From Microbispora catharanthi (GTDB taxonomy: Bacteria > Actinomycetota > Actinomycetes > Streptosporangiales > Streptosporangiaceae): a stretch of 64,000 bases of DNA. The notes below the pieces were generated by a model that was not told the origin of the DNA, searched no databases, and worked only from the letters and a program-made list of their open reading frames with translations. The stretch spans positions 124,001-188,000 of the forward strand of contig NZ_VDMA02000006.1 in the NCBI RefSeq assembly GCF_006334915.2, in the 5' to 3' direction. A program made the translations under genes and the position numbers. Positions 46,001 to 53,754 of this stretch are shown here, piece after piece (the first letter of the stretch is position 1; every line of letters begins with the position of its first letter).

Positions 46001-47058
46001 GCGGGGTGCTCGGCAAGGCGGCCGGGGCGGCGCTCGGCAAGCTGGCCACCACGGCGGCGGGCAAGACCGTCGCCGGGGTCGTCGGCAAGGCCGCGAGCAG
46101 GGCGAGATCGGCACTGGGCAAGGTGGGCGGCGCCGCCGAGGACGCGGCCGCGGCGGGAGAAGGCGCGGCCGCGCGATCGGCCGGCAGGAGCGCGGCCCGC
46201 GGGAAGCCGCGCGCCTCGTCCGGAGCCCCTCGGGGCTGTAACAGCTTCGTCGCCGGCACCCTGGTCAAGCTCGCCGACGGCGCCACCAAGGCCATCGAGA
46301 AGGTCAAGCCCGGCGACAGGGTCCTCGCCACCGACCCGTCGACCGGCAGGACGGCGCCCAAGCTCGTCGTCGCCGCCTTCTCCGGCGTCGGCTATCTGGG
46401 CCTCGTCCAGATCACCGTCGACACCGACGGCGAGAAGGGCCACGACACCGGCGTCGTCCTCGCCACCGAGCACCACCTGTTCTGGGACAGTCAGGACAAG
46501 GCGTGGGTCCGCGCCGACCGGTTGACGCCGGCCGACCGTCTCCGGACCCCGTCCGGCGCCACCGTCCAGGTCGTCGGCACCACCGCCGTCCCGGCCCACC
46601 CCACCGTCTACGACCTCACCGTCGCCGACACCCACACCTTCTACGTCCAGGCCGGCCCGGCTCCGGTCCTGGTCCACAACTGCCCCCCTGGCCTGCACAC
46701 CGCCGGCGGACCTCGCGTACGCCCCCGTGACCCGGCCACGGGCAGGGGCGACATCACCGTCGACGATCAGGGCATGGTGCATCCGCCGAGCGCGGAGGAC
46801 CTGGAGAACCTCAGTGTGGAGGGTCTGTCGACGTACGACACCGTGGAGAATCTCCGCGCTATCGGGTTGAGCGGTCAGGTGCGTCAGCCGACCAAGCCGC
46901 TGGCGGAAGGTCTGGGCGTCGTCTCGGACGGTGCCGGTGTCGGCGGGCCCATGCCAGAGGGGCATCACACCATCTATCCGACGGAGAGCATGCCCTTCGA
47001 CGACTTCGTCGGACTCATCAAGAGCATGGACTGGCAGAACATCGGCGTTAAGCTCTAG
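40039..47058 (+). CDS. Sec-exported RHS/YD-repeat polymorphic toxin with Hint domain
   Basis: A 2339-residue protein. A signal peptide (WAGVAGMLAVVVPAALAVPV) leads to a SpvB/TcdB-like region (TWSVSNQTGAFSWAYPLRLP), then many YD repeats (for example YHYDLRGRLVQLDDPDKG, FFTYDALGRKTAEYEG), the RHS core (REYDAETGRFISVDPVFDAS near residue 1811), a Gly/Ala-rich hydrophobic stretch (about 1900-2060), and a Hint autoprotease (about 2067-2214; catalytic Cys in GCNSFVAG, LATEHHLFW, ending VLVHN/C). Cleavage would release a 125-residue tip from residue 2215. The GTG start follows GGAGGTAGTC. Such proteins deliver toxins to competing cells. Confidence 0.92.
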   Translation: MLASWRGWAGVAGMLAVVVPAALAVPVPEARASGDPGWHEAQDQRPVPGHESRTRAAVPDPGARFDLRGAPVVTWPQAGAAVVSLGSPAGNAAAATAPAGAGAGMARAGLLPVWIGPAGAAKPGTAPPSSDAPAAARAGTAPPSSGASAAAVQVRVLDRPTAERSHVTGLGLQLTPQAGGAARRVAVEVDYSGFRYAYGGDWASRLRLVRLPDCAAATPDRPGCQTRTPLPTRNDVTTGRLTADVDLAAATTMTLAAEAAPSGSAGTYEATSLSPSATWSVSNQTGAFSWAYPLRLPPVPGGPTPNIGFAYSSGSVDGRTVATNNQASWIGEGFDYWPGFIERRYKACADDGVTPKRNDQCWGNSNATLSLNGQATELVLDDATGTWQPKDDDGAKIEKLSGAGNGDFDGDYWRVTSPDGTQYYFGRNHLPGWADGEAETNSTWTVPVFGDDEGEPCHKSAFSDSWCRRAWRWNLDYVVDPHGTVSTFWYGKETNYYRRDVTTLTDGVPNGTPTSYDRGGYLKRIDYGQRSNAIFTSSAPARVSFDVRERCIPTSSFDCAESKFTKDNAKYWPDVPYDQNCDSGEKCIDKYSPTFWTRKRLAAVTTQVLSGGTYKDVDTWTLDQQMRAPGDGTAATLWLAGITHTGKVGGTASLPSVRFAGVQKPNRVDALEGRPPLTKWRISAIDNETGGSLSVAYSGEDCTADDKPDIGTNTRRCYPQYWSPEGATSPKLDWFHKYVVTQVREIDRTGGAPDEVTSYEYLGGGAWHHDDDDGLTKEKYKTWSQWRGYGRVRVTHGEAPEQRSRSEYLYFRGMDGDELPGGGTRNVKVTDSAGTAVDDADDLQGRVREEIHFDGPEGAALTGTVTGYWVKRTAKRVRSWGTTTASMVREDTERARTALASGGWRRTLTDTDYNADGLPTQVDDLGDESTASDDQCIRTEYARDESRWMISYVSRVETVTKACDLTPKRPDDVASDVRKYYDGKAFGAAPSKGDVTRTEKLGSWNGGPQYVTVGTTAFDAYGRPLVVTDASGGKTTTAYTPATGLVTGTTVTNALGHVDKTEVEPAWGLPTATIDLNGKRTDLAYDPLGRLAAVWLPGRAKASYASTPNMKFGYRIRTDGPTTVTTSTLRNDGATYTTGYALYDGLLRHRQSQQPAPGGGRVVNDTLYDTRGLVYKTNADYYVEGAPGATLWTPGSDDDVPGQSVTLYNGMEWPTAQIFRKRGSEQWRTTTTYGGDRISVDPPAGATPTTSITNARGELVEFREYGSDGPAGDYDATTYTYTPTGRPESIKDADGNAWTYHYDLRGRLVQLDDPDKGTAKLTYDDTTDRLLTTTDARGKSVFFTYDALGRKTAEYEGTSASGTKLAEWRYDTLLDGTVVKGQPTASIRYVRNATTGAMDAYTTAVTGFDDAYRTLGAQTVIPASEGALAGTYKVSTDYNLDGTVHRTVLPAAGGLLAETMLYGYDELGHPTTTRGLTNYVTSTTYSKLGQVLDMTMSTGLKRVKETNFYEEGTGRLTRSLFERETSPISIADTNYSYDPSGNITKIADTPSGQTPDVQCFRQDHLQRLTEAWTATDGCASGPSAAVIGGAAPYWQSFGYDKVGNRTKEVDHQANGDVTKTYAYAGAGKPQPHTLTSVAYQGGDRDGQIDSYTYDAAGNTTERGSGRALEWDVEGHLAKSTDPSGVSTFVYDAGGERLIRRDPASTTLYVAGMEIRLDKTTGAKTATRYYSHGGQVVAARTTGKALTWLAADHHGTTDVSVTDDDAQTPVRRHFTPFGQQRGTPPSSWPGQRGFVGGVIDEATALTHLGAREYDAETGRFISVDPVFDASDPQSWNGYAYADNDPVNGSDPTGLMLDGGGQCGVIPSNPCNPPSGGHGGDGDGGGGGHPTYNPPPPPSSPPHCGRWNFGCKAKNLWHEHKATIVNVAVSVTVTIGCEVATGGVGSVGCAAAGGAAGNLAGYLVSTPRDQWSMGGAFKSAAAGAIAGAAGGVLGKAAGAALGKLATTAAGKTVAGVVGKAASRARSALGKVGGAAEDAAAAGEGAAARSAGRSAARGKPRASSGAPRGCNSFVAGTLVKLADGATKAIEKVKPGDRVLATDPSTGRTAPKLVVAAFSGVGYLGLVQITVDTDGEKGHDTGVVLATEHHLFWDSQDKAWVRADRLTPADRLRTPSGATVQVVGTTAVPAHPTVYDLTVADTHTFYVQAGPAPVLVHNCPPGLHTAGGPRVRPRDPATGRGDITVDDQGMVHPPSAEDLENLSVEGLSTYDTVENLRAIGLSGQVRQPTKPLAEGLGVVSDGAGVGGPMPEGHHTIYPTESMPFDDFVGLIKSMDWQNIGVKL
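46681..47055 (+). other. C-terminal toxin tip of the RHS protein
   Basis: These 125 codons follow the Hint HN/C junction. The tip includes DITVDDQGMVHPPSAEDLEN, LSTYDTVENLRAIGLSGQVR and PEGHHTIYPTESMPFDDFVG. The HH and conserved Glu/Asp suggest an enzyme active site, but I do not recognise a known toxin fold. Codons here use fewer G/C third bases than the rest of the gene (for example GAGGGTCTGTCGACG, ATCGGGTTGAGCGGT), consistent with exchange of tips. Confidence 0.65.
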
Positions 47059-47125
47059 GGCTCGTTCCTGAAGTCGGCAGCATCCACTGACCCGGCCCAC
47101 GAGCTACACGCACAGCGGAGGATGA

Positions 47126-47626
47126 ATGGGTCAGCAGGCCACCGATCGGCGTATGTGGGAGGCGATCGTCGCAGCCGAGCAGCAGTCCGCTCGGCTGCGC
47201 GCCGACTTCTACCGCCACGCGGCGTCGAGGGCCGACACGCTCTCGGCCGCGCTGAGGGGTTCCACCTGGGATCGTGGAGCGGCGCTGACATTCCTGCAGA
47301 CGTTTCCCTCCGATGTCCCGGCTCTCCTGCGCCCGCTCGTGGAGTTGGCCCTGTCGCAGGCGTGGGCCCTGGACGCCAGGAAGGCGATCGCCCGGGGGAG
47401 GAGGGATCTCGTGCTGCCCAGACTGCGGGACATGGTGGTCGAACGACTTCCCACGGCGGATGCGGACGACCTTCGCAGGATGGCCGAACTGCTCGGCAGC
47501 ATCGAAGCCTGGCAGATCCTGCGGGTCCTGGTCCAGAACGCCGCCGGCAGCGATGATCTCGATGCCCGTGAAGTAGCCGAGGATTTCACCGGCCGCTACG
47601 GTCCGATGCTGGTGACAGGTGGTTGA
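47126..47626 (+). CDS. Likely immunity protein for the RHS toxin
   Basis: A 166-residue soluble protein, predicted all-helical, with no signal peptide (MGQQATDRRMWEAIVAAEQQ, then LTFLQTFPSDVPALLRPLVE and DDLRRMAELLGSIEAWQILR). It starts 67 bp after the toxin with GGAGG next to the ATG. Small helical proteins in this position are typically the cognate immunity factor, kept in the cytosol to bind the toxin. I recognise no named family, so the role rests on position, size and lower codon bias shared with the tip. Confidence 0.65.
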   Translation: MGQQATDRRMWEAIVAAEQQSARLRADFYRHAASRADTLSAALRGSTWDRGAALTFLQTFPSDVPALLRPLVELALSQAWALDARKAIARGRRDLVLPRLRDMVVERLPTADADDLRRMAELLGSIEAWQILRVLVQNAAGSDDLDAREVAEDFTGRYGPMLVTGG

Positions 47627-47702
47627 TCCGGGCGCCGGAGGTGATCGGGAAGCCCGATCGAGTGAGGGGCCACACCGTGATCTTGCTCTGAGTCAGGGGG
47701 AT

Positions 47703-47717
47703 GCCTAGGATCTAGGC
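47703..47717. promoter_or_regulatory. Palindrome upstream of the SARP regulator
   Basis: GCCTAGGATCTAGGC is a perfect 6+3+6 inverted repeat 27 bp before the start. GAGTCAGGG and GACTCAGGG flank it as an imperfect direct repeat. Likely regulator site, or part of the promoter. Confidence 0.55.
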
Positions 47718-47743
47718 GTCTTGCGACTCAGGGTGGAGGCGGC

Positions 47744-50689
47744 GTGGATTACCGGCTCCTCGGTTCCGTCCGGGTCCGCGACGCGGACGGCCGGGAGATC
47801 CCGCTCGTCCGCCCCAAACACCGCCAGGTCCTCGTCGCCCTGCTCGTGAGCGCCAACAGGGCCGTCACGGCCGATCAGCTCGTGAGGCATCTGTGGGACG
47901 GCGCCGCGCCCCGTTCTGCCCGGGGCAACCTCAAGACCTACATCTCGGCCCTGCGCCGGCTGCTGTCGCCCGCGGACCCGGGGGCCGCACCGATCGAGAC
48001 GGTGGGAGACGGCTACCGCCTCGACGTACGACCCGGCGAGCTCGACCTCCTCACGTTCAGGGACCTTGCCCGGCAGGGGCGCCGCACGCTGCAGGCAGGT
48101 GACGTACGGCGGGGGGAGGCCACGCTCCGGCGGGCCCTCCTTCTGTGGCGCGACGACCCCTTCCACGACGTGCCGCGCACCCTCGCGCTTGAGGAGATCG
48201 CGGTAGGGCTGCGGGAGGAGCGGCTGGGGGTCTTCGAAGACTGGGTCGACGCGCGGCTCGAACTCGGCCTGCACACCGAGGCGATCGGCCCGCTCAGACA
48301 GTGCGTGCGCGACAACCCCTTGCGTGAGCGCCCATGGGGCCAGCTGATGCTGGCCCTGGCGCGTGACGGCCGGCGTGCGGAGGCGCTCGCGGCCTTCCAC
48401 GAGCTCAGAACGCGTCTGGTCGGGGATCTCGGTGTGGAGCCGGGTCACCCCGTCCAGCGGCTCCACCAGCGAATCCTCGCCGGAGACGCTGAACTTCTCC
48501 TCGGCGCCCCCTCACCGCATGCCGCGGGCGACGTCCCCAAGGCGTCCGACGGCGAGGCATCGGCGAGGCCTCCGACGGTGCCGAGGCAGCTTCCCTCGGA
48601 CGCGCCGCACTTCGTGGGCCGGGAGCGGGAGCTGAGCCGCCTCGAGACCTGGCTGAACCCGCCGGACGGGTCGCCGCCGACGCCGGTGGTGGCGATCTGC
48701 GGCCCGCCGGGTGCGGGCAAGTCCGCCCTGGCACTTCACGTGGCGCACCGGGCCGCGGCCCGTTTCCCCGACGGCCAGGTGTACGTCAACCTGCGCGGCG
48801 CGATGCCCGGGGTGCGGCGGCTCGACGCGGGCGAGCTGATCGGCCGGCTCCTGCGGACGTTCGGCACGCCGGGGTCGGAGGTTCCGGCCGACGTCGACGA
48901 GGCCGCCTCGGCCCTGCGTACGATCCTCCACGACAGGCGAGTGCTCTTCCTTCTCGACGACGCCTCCTCGATCGCGCAGGTCGGTCCCCTCCTGCCGATG
49001 ACGGCCGGCTCCACCGTCCTGCTCACGTCCCGCCAGAACCTGGCGCAGGCCGCTCCCGCCGCGCACGTCGACCTCGGCCCCATGACACGGGGCGAGGCCG
49101 TCGCCATGCTGACCCGGCGGTTCCAGGCCGGTGGCATCGGGTTCTCGCAGCGAGCCGTCGAACGGCTGGCCGACCTCTGTGACGGGTTCCCCCTGGCTCT
49201 GCATGTCGCCGGCGCCCGGTTGGCGAGCCGCTCCGGCTGGTCGGCCGACATGCTCATCGAACGCCTGGAGGACGAGAGCAACAGGCTGGACGAGCTGCGC
49301 ACCGGGGATGCCGGCGTGCGGAGCAGCATCGCGGTCAGCTACACGGCCCTGGCCGACAGCGGGCAGGCCCTCGACCGCGAGGCCGCGCAGGCGTTCCGCC
49401 TGATCGGCCTGCTCCGCGTACCGGATTTGAGCCTGGAGGTGGTGGCCGCGCTGCTGGACGTGCCGCCGCGGGCCGCCGAGCAGGTCGTCGAGAGGCTGTT
49501 CGACGCGCGGCTGGTGGAGAGCCCGACTCCGGGCCGCTACACGATGCACGACCTCATCAGGTTGTACGCGCAGGAGCGCGCACTGGACACCGAACCGCCG
49601 GACCGGCGGAAGGCCGCGCTCCGCCGCGTGCTCGGCTTCTTTCTCGCCACCACGAGCGCGGCCGTGCGCGTGATCGACCCGCACCGCCTGCATGCCGGCG
49701 TGCCGGAGGTGCCGCAGACGCCCAAGCCGTTGCACGATCGGGAAGAGGCGACCCGCTGGCTGGAAAGGGAACGGCCCAACCTGATGACGATCGTCGGCCA
49801 GGCCTGGGACGCGGATGCCGCGACGGCCCGTCTCGCCGTCGGCCTGGCCCTCAGCCTGCAATGGCATCTCGCCGCGCAGGGATACCGTCACGAGATGCTC
49901 TGGCTCGGCACGAGGTCGCTGCAGACCGCGCGCCGGCTCGCAGACCGGGGGAGCGAGGCACAGGCGCTGGCGATGGTGGCGATGGCGCACCGCCTGCTCA
50001 ACCACGACGCGGAAGAACTGAAGTGCCTCAACGAACTGCTGGATTTGTGCCGGGAGCTCGCAGACCCCCTCGGAGAACTGCGGGCGCTCGGCAACCTCGC
50101 CAGCGCCTGTCTCCTCCTGGAGCGTCCGGAGGAGGCGTTGCGGTACGCCGAGCGGCAGTTGACGATCAGTCGCCGGGTCGGGTCCTCCGTGGGCGAGCGC
50201 TATGCGCTGATGATGATGGGCGACGCGCGTCTGGTGCTCGGATCCCCCGCCGAGGCCGTCGCGACGCTGCGGCAGGCGCTGCGACGCGCCCGGGAGGCGG
50301 GTGACGCGATGCACGAGGCGATGACGCTCCGGCGCCTCGGGGAGGCGTACCTCGCGGCCGGGGACGCCGTCGCCGCCCGCGCGCATCTGCGGGACTCGCT
50401 GTCGAGCTTCGACGCCTGCGCGCAGGGGCCGCAGGAGCGTTCTCAGGCCCTTGTCGCGCTCGCCAGGTCGTCCCGCATGCTCGGCGACCTCGGTGAGGCG
50501 GCGAGGCACGTCGCGGAGTCGCTGCGGATCGCCAGGGAGAGCGGCGACAGGCATGACGAGCGACGCGCCCTCGCGGAGCAGGCCGAGATCCACGGCCACT
50601 GCCGGCCGTTCCGGGGCCGTCCGAACTTTCTCGTCAGGAAGGGCGTTGATTTCCCCGAAGGAAGGCAGTCCGAATGGGAGGAAAGATGA
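47744..50689 (+). CDS. AfsR/SARP-type regulator with NB-ARC and TPR domains
   Basis: A 981-residue regulator. Residues 1-95 form the OmpR-like winged helix (MDYRLLGSVRVRDADGREIP, NLKTYISALRRLL), and about 100-250 the bacterial transcriptional activation domain (VGLREERLGVFEDWVDARLE). The NB-ARC ATPase follows with Walker A GPPGAGKSALAL near residue 318, and TPR-like helices fill about 700-960. Such proteins activate secondary-metabolite genes and may sense a ligand through the TPR part. The GTG start follows GGTGGAGG. Its stop overlaps a 45-codon secreted peptide gene (ATGA). Confidence 0.92.
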   Translation: MDYRLLGSVRVRDADGREIPLVRPKHRQVLVALLVSANRAVTADQLVRHLWDGAAPRSARGNLKTYISALRRLLSPADPGAAPIETVGDGYRLDVRPGELDLLTFRDLARQGRRTLQAGDVRRGEATLRRALLLWRDDPFHDVPRTLALEEIAVGLREERLGVFEDWVDARLELGLHTEAIGPLRQCVRDNPLRERPWGQLMLALARDGRRAEALAAFHELRTRLVGDLGVEPGHPVQRLHQRILAGDAELLLGAPSPHAAGDVPKASDGEASARPPTVPRQLPSDAPHFVGRERELSRLETWLNPPDGSPPTPVVAICGPPGAGKSALALHVAHRAAARFPDGQVYVNLRGAMPGVRRLDAGELIGRLLRTFGTPGSEVPADVDEAASALRTILHDRRVLFLLDDASSIAQVGPLLPMTAGSTVLLTSRQNLAQAAPAAHVDLGPMTRGEAVAMLTRRFQAGGIGFSQRAVERLADLCDGFPLALHVAGARLASRSGWSADMLIERLEDESNRLDELRTGDAGVRSSIAVSYTALADSGQALDREAAQAFRLIGLLRVPDLSLEVVAALLDVPPRAAEQVVERLFDARLVESPTPGRYTMHDLIRLYAQERALDTEPPDRRKAALRRVLGFFLATTSAAVRVIDPHRLHAGVPEVPQTPKPLHDREEATRWLERERPNLMTIVGQAWDADAATARLAVGLALSLQWHLAAQGYRHEMLWLGTRSLQTARRLADRGSEAQALAMVAMAHRLLNHDAEELKCLNELLDLCRELADPLGELRALGNLASACLLLERPEEALRYAERQLTISRRVGSSVGERYALMMMGDARLVLGSPAEAVATLRQALRRAREAGDAMHEAMTLRRLGEAYLAAGDAVAARAHLRDSLSSFDACAQGPQERSQALVALARSSRMLGDLGEAARHVAESLRIARESGDRHDERRALAEQAEIHGHCRPFRGRPNFLVRKGVDFPEGRQSEWEER

Positions 50690-50823
50690 ACAGGCACATG
50701 AAGCACCTCCTGGTCGCCGCGTTGATCGGAGCGGGGCTGGTCGCGGGGGTCCGCGTCGTTGCTCCGGCCCATCACGTCAAGGCGATCGTCCCGGCCCCCA
50801 TCCCGGTGGGCAGCTGCTGCTGA
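50686..50823 (+). CDS. Small secreted peptide coupled to the SARP regulator
   Basis: A 45-codon gene with a perfect GGGAGGAAAG just before its ATG, which overlaps the regulator stop. It encodes a basic start (MNRHMKH), a hydrophobic helix (LLVAALIGAGLVAGVRVVAP) and a short tail (AHHVKAIVPAPIPVGSCC) ending in two Cys. It looks like a signal peptide followed by a small exported peptide, or a single-span membrane peptide. A tiny ORF after an AfsR-like gene recalls afsS; a TPR regulator overlapping a secreted peptide recalls Rap-Phr pairs. Neither relation is proven. Confidence 0.7.
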   Translation: MNRHMKHLLVAALIGAGLVAGVRVVAPAHHVKAIVPAPIPVGSCC

Positions 50824-51334
50824 CCGGCCGGGGATCCGGAAAACAGCGGCCCCCGGCGATACGGCAGTAATGAGGACTGGTCAAGCGCCGGCGACGGTTG
50901 CGCCGTAAACATTACGGGTTACGTTTCCGGTGGGAACAGGATTCACCGCCGGACGCGTCGCTCGCAGAAAACCGGCCGTCCGGCGCCAGCCGCCGCCGGA
51001 CAGTGGACATTTACGAGGTCGCCCTTGCGTCCGGGGGCCGGCGCCATATTCGCCGTGCTCCCCTGGACGTGACATGCCCTGGGCCGACGCCGCAGAGCCG
51101 TCCTGCCCTGGCCGCTGTGCGCGATTCGGCGGCGTACTTTCAGAGGCTTGTGTTTCCAAACTGTATCAATTACCTTGACTCGGTGGAATCGGGACTGATA
51201 GCGCTCGCGGCTGAAAGAGAGTGAATGCGCCCGTGACGGCGGAGGTCAGGACGCGGAATTCACGGCCGCATTCCACCGATGTGTCAGGTCGGTAGGTCGG
51301 ACCGACCGCTGTCGGCCATCAAGGGAGTTTCGGT
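50824..51334. other. 511-bp region without a supported gene
   Basis: Base composition is mixed and AT-rich islands occur near 50908-50935 and 51150-51180. An open frame of 108 codons at 50898-51224 lacks the usual G/C third-position bias and a ribosome binding site. Just before the esterase gene, GGTCGGACCGACC (51295-51307) is a palindrome preceded by another GGTCGGT, a possible operator. Confidence 0.5.
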
Positions 51335-53515
51335 ATGACGTTGTTCCATCACGGCAGCGTGCGCCCCATGGGCGTACGCCGGCTCTCGGCGGTGATCGCC
51401 GCCGGAGTCATGGCGATCGCGTCGGTTCTGGTCGCGCTGCGACCGGCGGTGGCGGACACGCCGTGGCTGAGTGTCTCGGACGACGGCTACGTGTCGATCA
51501 GCGTCCCGGCGGCCTACATCGAGGCCAACATGGGCCAGGTGTCCCAGGTTGCCGTCGAGGGGAACTTCGGTCCCTCCTCCGCCTGGGCGGAGTACGGTCT
51601 GACCCGCAGGGGCGACGTCTGGTGGGGGGCCCTCGGCCCGCTCAAGCCGGGGCTGTACTACTACCAGGTCACGGGTGACGACACCAAGGGTCTGAAGGAC
51701 CCGACGAACGGCACCACCGTGGCGTCCAAGCCCCTGTGGAGCACTTTCCTCGTTGCGGGCGACTCGGCGCGTCTGCTGGCGGACGCGCCTGAGGGGCAGG
51801 GCGGCAAGGTCGAGACCCTGGCCTATCGGGTCAAGACGGAGGAGCGGTCGGCTCTGGTCTGGACCCCGGCCGGGTACTCGGCCAAGGGCGGCAAGCCATA
51901 TCCGGTGCTGTTCCTGCAGTCCGGCGCGGACAGGAGTGCCACCGACTGGCTCGACCTCGGTCGCGCCAAGCAGATCCTCGACAACCTGTCGGCTCAGGGC
52001 GCCGTGGAGCCGATGGTGGTCGTGATCACCGACGGTCGCGGGCCGGACGACGACAAGGACCTCAAGGACCTCCGTAAGGCGGTCGGGGACGCCTACCACG
52101 TCTATCGCGACCGGGAGCATCAGGCGATCGCCGGTGTGTCCGAGGGCGGGTCGCAGGCGTTGCGCGCCGCGCTGACCGGCCCGGGCCAGTTCGCCTACGC
52201 CGGCTCGTTCTCGGGTCTTCTGACGAACGGCGTGGGCCGGGCGAAGGCCAACGCGACCGACCGCAACCTCAAGCTGGTGCGTCTGTACACCGGGAACGTG
52301 ACCGATCCCGCGTACAACGCGACCGTCCGCCTGACGAAGGCGCTGAAGCACGCCGGTGTCAGGTACGAGTTCGACGGGGTCAACCCCGACGCCGGGGCGA
52401 ACTGGGCCGCCTGGCAGGAGAACCTGATCGATTTCGTGCCGAGGCTGTTCCGCAAGGTGTCGGACCACGGTCCGAGCGCCGGGCACGGGCCGCTGAAGGG
52501 CGAGTTCACCCCGCCGCCGGCGGGTACCACCCCGACGCCGTTCGTGTCCGAGGGCGGCTTCGTCACCTTCGAGACCACGACGGACTTCAAGGACGCCAAG
52601 CACGTCACGGTGTGGGCGAACGACGCTCCCGGCGGAAGCTGGCTCCGCGTTCCGATGTCCCGTGACGGCGACCGGTGGCGGGTGACCGTGGGCCCGCTGG
52701 ACCCGTGGTTCTACTACTACCAGTGGATCGTGGATCGGGTCTCGGTCAAGGACGCGTCGAACCCGACGAAGGTGACCTCCGAGCCGAACTGGAGCACCTT
52801 CTTCATCCCGGGCGAGAGGTCGCGCCTGCTTTCGGACGTTCCCGCCGGCCAGGGCGGAAAGGTGGAGAGCCTGACCTACCACAGCAATGTCGCGAATGCG
52901 GACCGGACGGCGTTGGTGTGGACCCCGCCCGGATACGACCCGAACCGCGCGGAGCCGTACCCCGTTCTCTACCTCCAGCACGGCAGCGGTCAGAGCTACA
53001 CGGACTGGGTGGAGATGGGGCGCGCCAAGCAGATCCTCGACCATGAGTCCCTGGACGGCAAGCTGGTGCCGATGGTGGTCGTGATGGGCAACGGCAACGT
53101 GTCCGACTTCAACAAGGAGCTGCTGGAGAACATCGTTCCGGCGGCCCGCGCGCACTACAACGTCTCCGGCGACCCGTCGCGGCAGGCACTCGCCGGTCTC
53201 TCGATGGGCGGTGTGCAGACGCTCGGGGTGCTCAAGGCGTACCCGGGGAAGTTCGCCTACGTCGCGGCGTTCTCGTCCTGGTTCGGCGACGGTACCGGCG
53301 TCGACGTGGCGGCGATCAACAACGGGACCACGATGCTGCGCCTGTACGTCGGCGATGTGACCGACTTCGTGCAGCCGTTCTTCATGTCGTCGCTGACCAC
53401 GATGAAGGATCTCGGCATCCGCTACGAGTTCGACGGGGTCACCCCCGGACCGCACGGCTGGGACGTGTGGCAGAAGAACCTCATCGACCTGGCGCCGCGT
53501 CTGTTCAAGCGCTGA
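51335..53515 (+). CDS. Secreted tandem-duplicated esterase (enterochelin-esterase type)
   Basis: A 726-residue exported protein. After a signal peptide (LSAVIAAGVMAIASVLVAL), the same module occurs twice: an immunoglobulin-like E-set domain (WWGALGPLKPGLYYYQVTGD; then YYYQWIVDRVSVKD) and an esterase-D domain (residues about 150-380 and 520-726). The second copy has GLSMGGVQTL, LYLQHGSGQSYTDW and HGWDVWQKNL, so Ser, oxyanion His-Gly and catalytic His are present. In the first copy the equivalents are GVSEGGSQAL, LFLQSGADRSATDW and NWAAWQENL, so the His residues are lost. It may hydrolyse esters of siderophores, mycolates or polysaccharides outside the cell. Confidence 0.85.
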   Translation: MTLFHHGSVRPMGVRRLSAVIAAGVMAIASVLVALRPAVADTPWLSVSDDGYVSISVPAAYIEANMGQVSQVAVEGNFGPSSAWAEYGLTRRGDVWWGALGPLKPGLYYYQVTGDDTKGLKDPTNGTTVASKPLWSTFLVAGDSARLLADAPEGQGGKVETLAYRVKTEERSALVWTPAGYSAKGGKPYPVLFLQSGADRSATDWLDLGRAKQILDNLSAQGAVEPMVVVITDGRGPDDDKDLKDLRKAVGDAYHVYRDREHQAIAGVSEGGSQALRAALTGPGQFAYAGSFSGLLTNGVGRAKANATDRNLKLVRLYTGNVTDPAYNATVRLTKALKHAGVRYEFDGVNPDAGANWAAWQENLIDFVPRLFRKVSDHGPSAGHGPLKGEFTPPPAGTTPTPFVSEGGFVTFETTTDFKDAKHVTVWANDAPGGSWLRVPMSRDGDRWRVTVGPLDPWFYYYQWIVDRVSVKDASNPTKVTSEPNWSTFFIPGERSRLLSDVPAGQGGKVESLTYHSNVANADRTALVWTPPGYDPNRAEPYPVLYLQHGSGQSYTDWVEMGRAKQILDHESLDGKLVPMVVVMGNGNVSDFNKELLENIVPAARAHYNVSGDPSRQALAGLSMGGVQTLGVLKAYPGKFAYVAAFSSWFGDGTGVDVAAINNGTTMLRLYVGDVTDFVQPFFMSSLTTMKDLGIRYEFDGVTPGPHGWDVWQKNLIDLAPRLFKR

Positions 53516-53527
53516 CCGGCGGCTTTC

Positions 53528-53567
53528 CGCGGCGCGGTCGTCCGGCATCACGGGCGGCCGCGCCGCG
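53528..53567. terminator. Terminator after the esterase gene
   Basis: CGCGGCGCGG (53528-53537) and CCGCGCCGCG (53558-53567) form a perfect 10-bp stem with a 20-base loop, 12 bases after the stop. The rest of the gap to 53754 holds nothing I can support. Confidence 0.7.
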
Positions 53568-53754
53568 TCCACGGCGCCGCATCTGAGTCCTCACCTGCCC
53601 GGGACGAACGCGCCCCGCTGATCGCGGAGACGCACCGATGGCCGTACAGCGGGCATGGCTCCTGTGGGCGGCTCCGCGGGTCGCGTCGGGCAGGCAGATC
53701 CGGCCGTGACCTCGTGTCAGCCGCGCAGCGGCCGACAGCCGGCCAGGGCGGGCC

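Noticed and set aside
50898-51224. 108-codon frame between the SARP peptide gene and the esterase
   Set aside because: Poor third-position G/C bias, no ribosome binding site and no recognisable motif.
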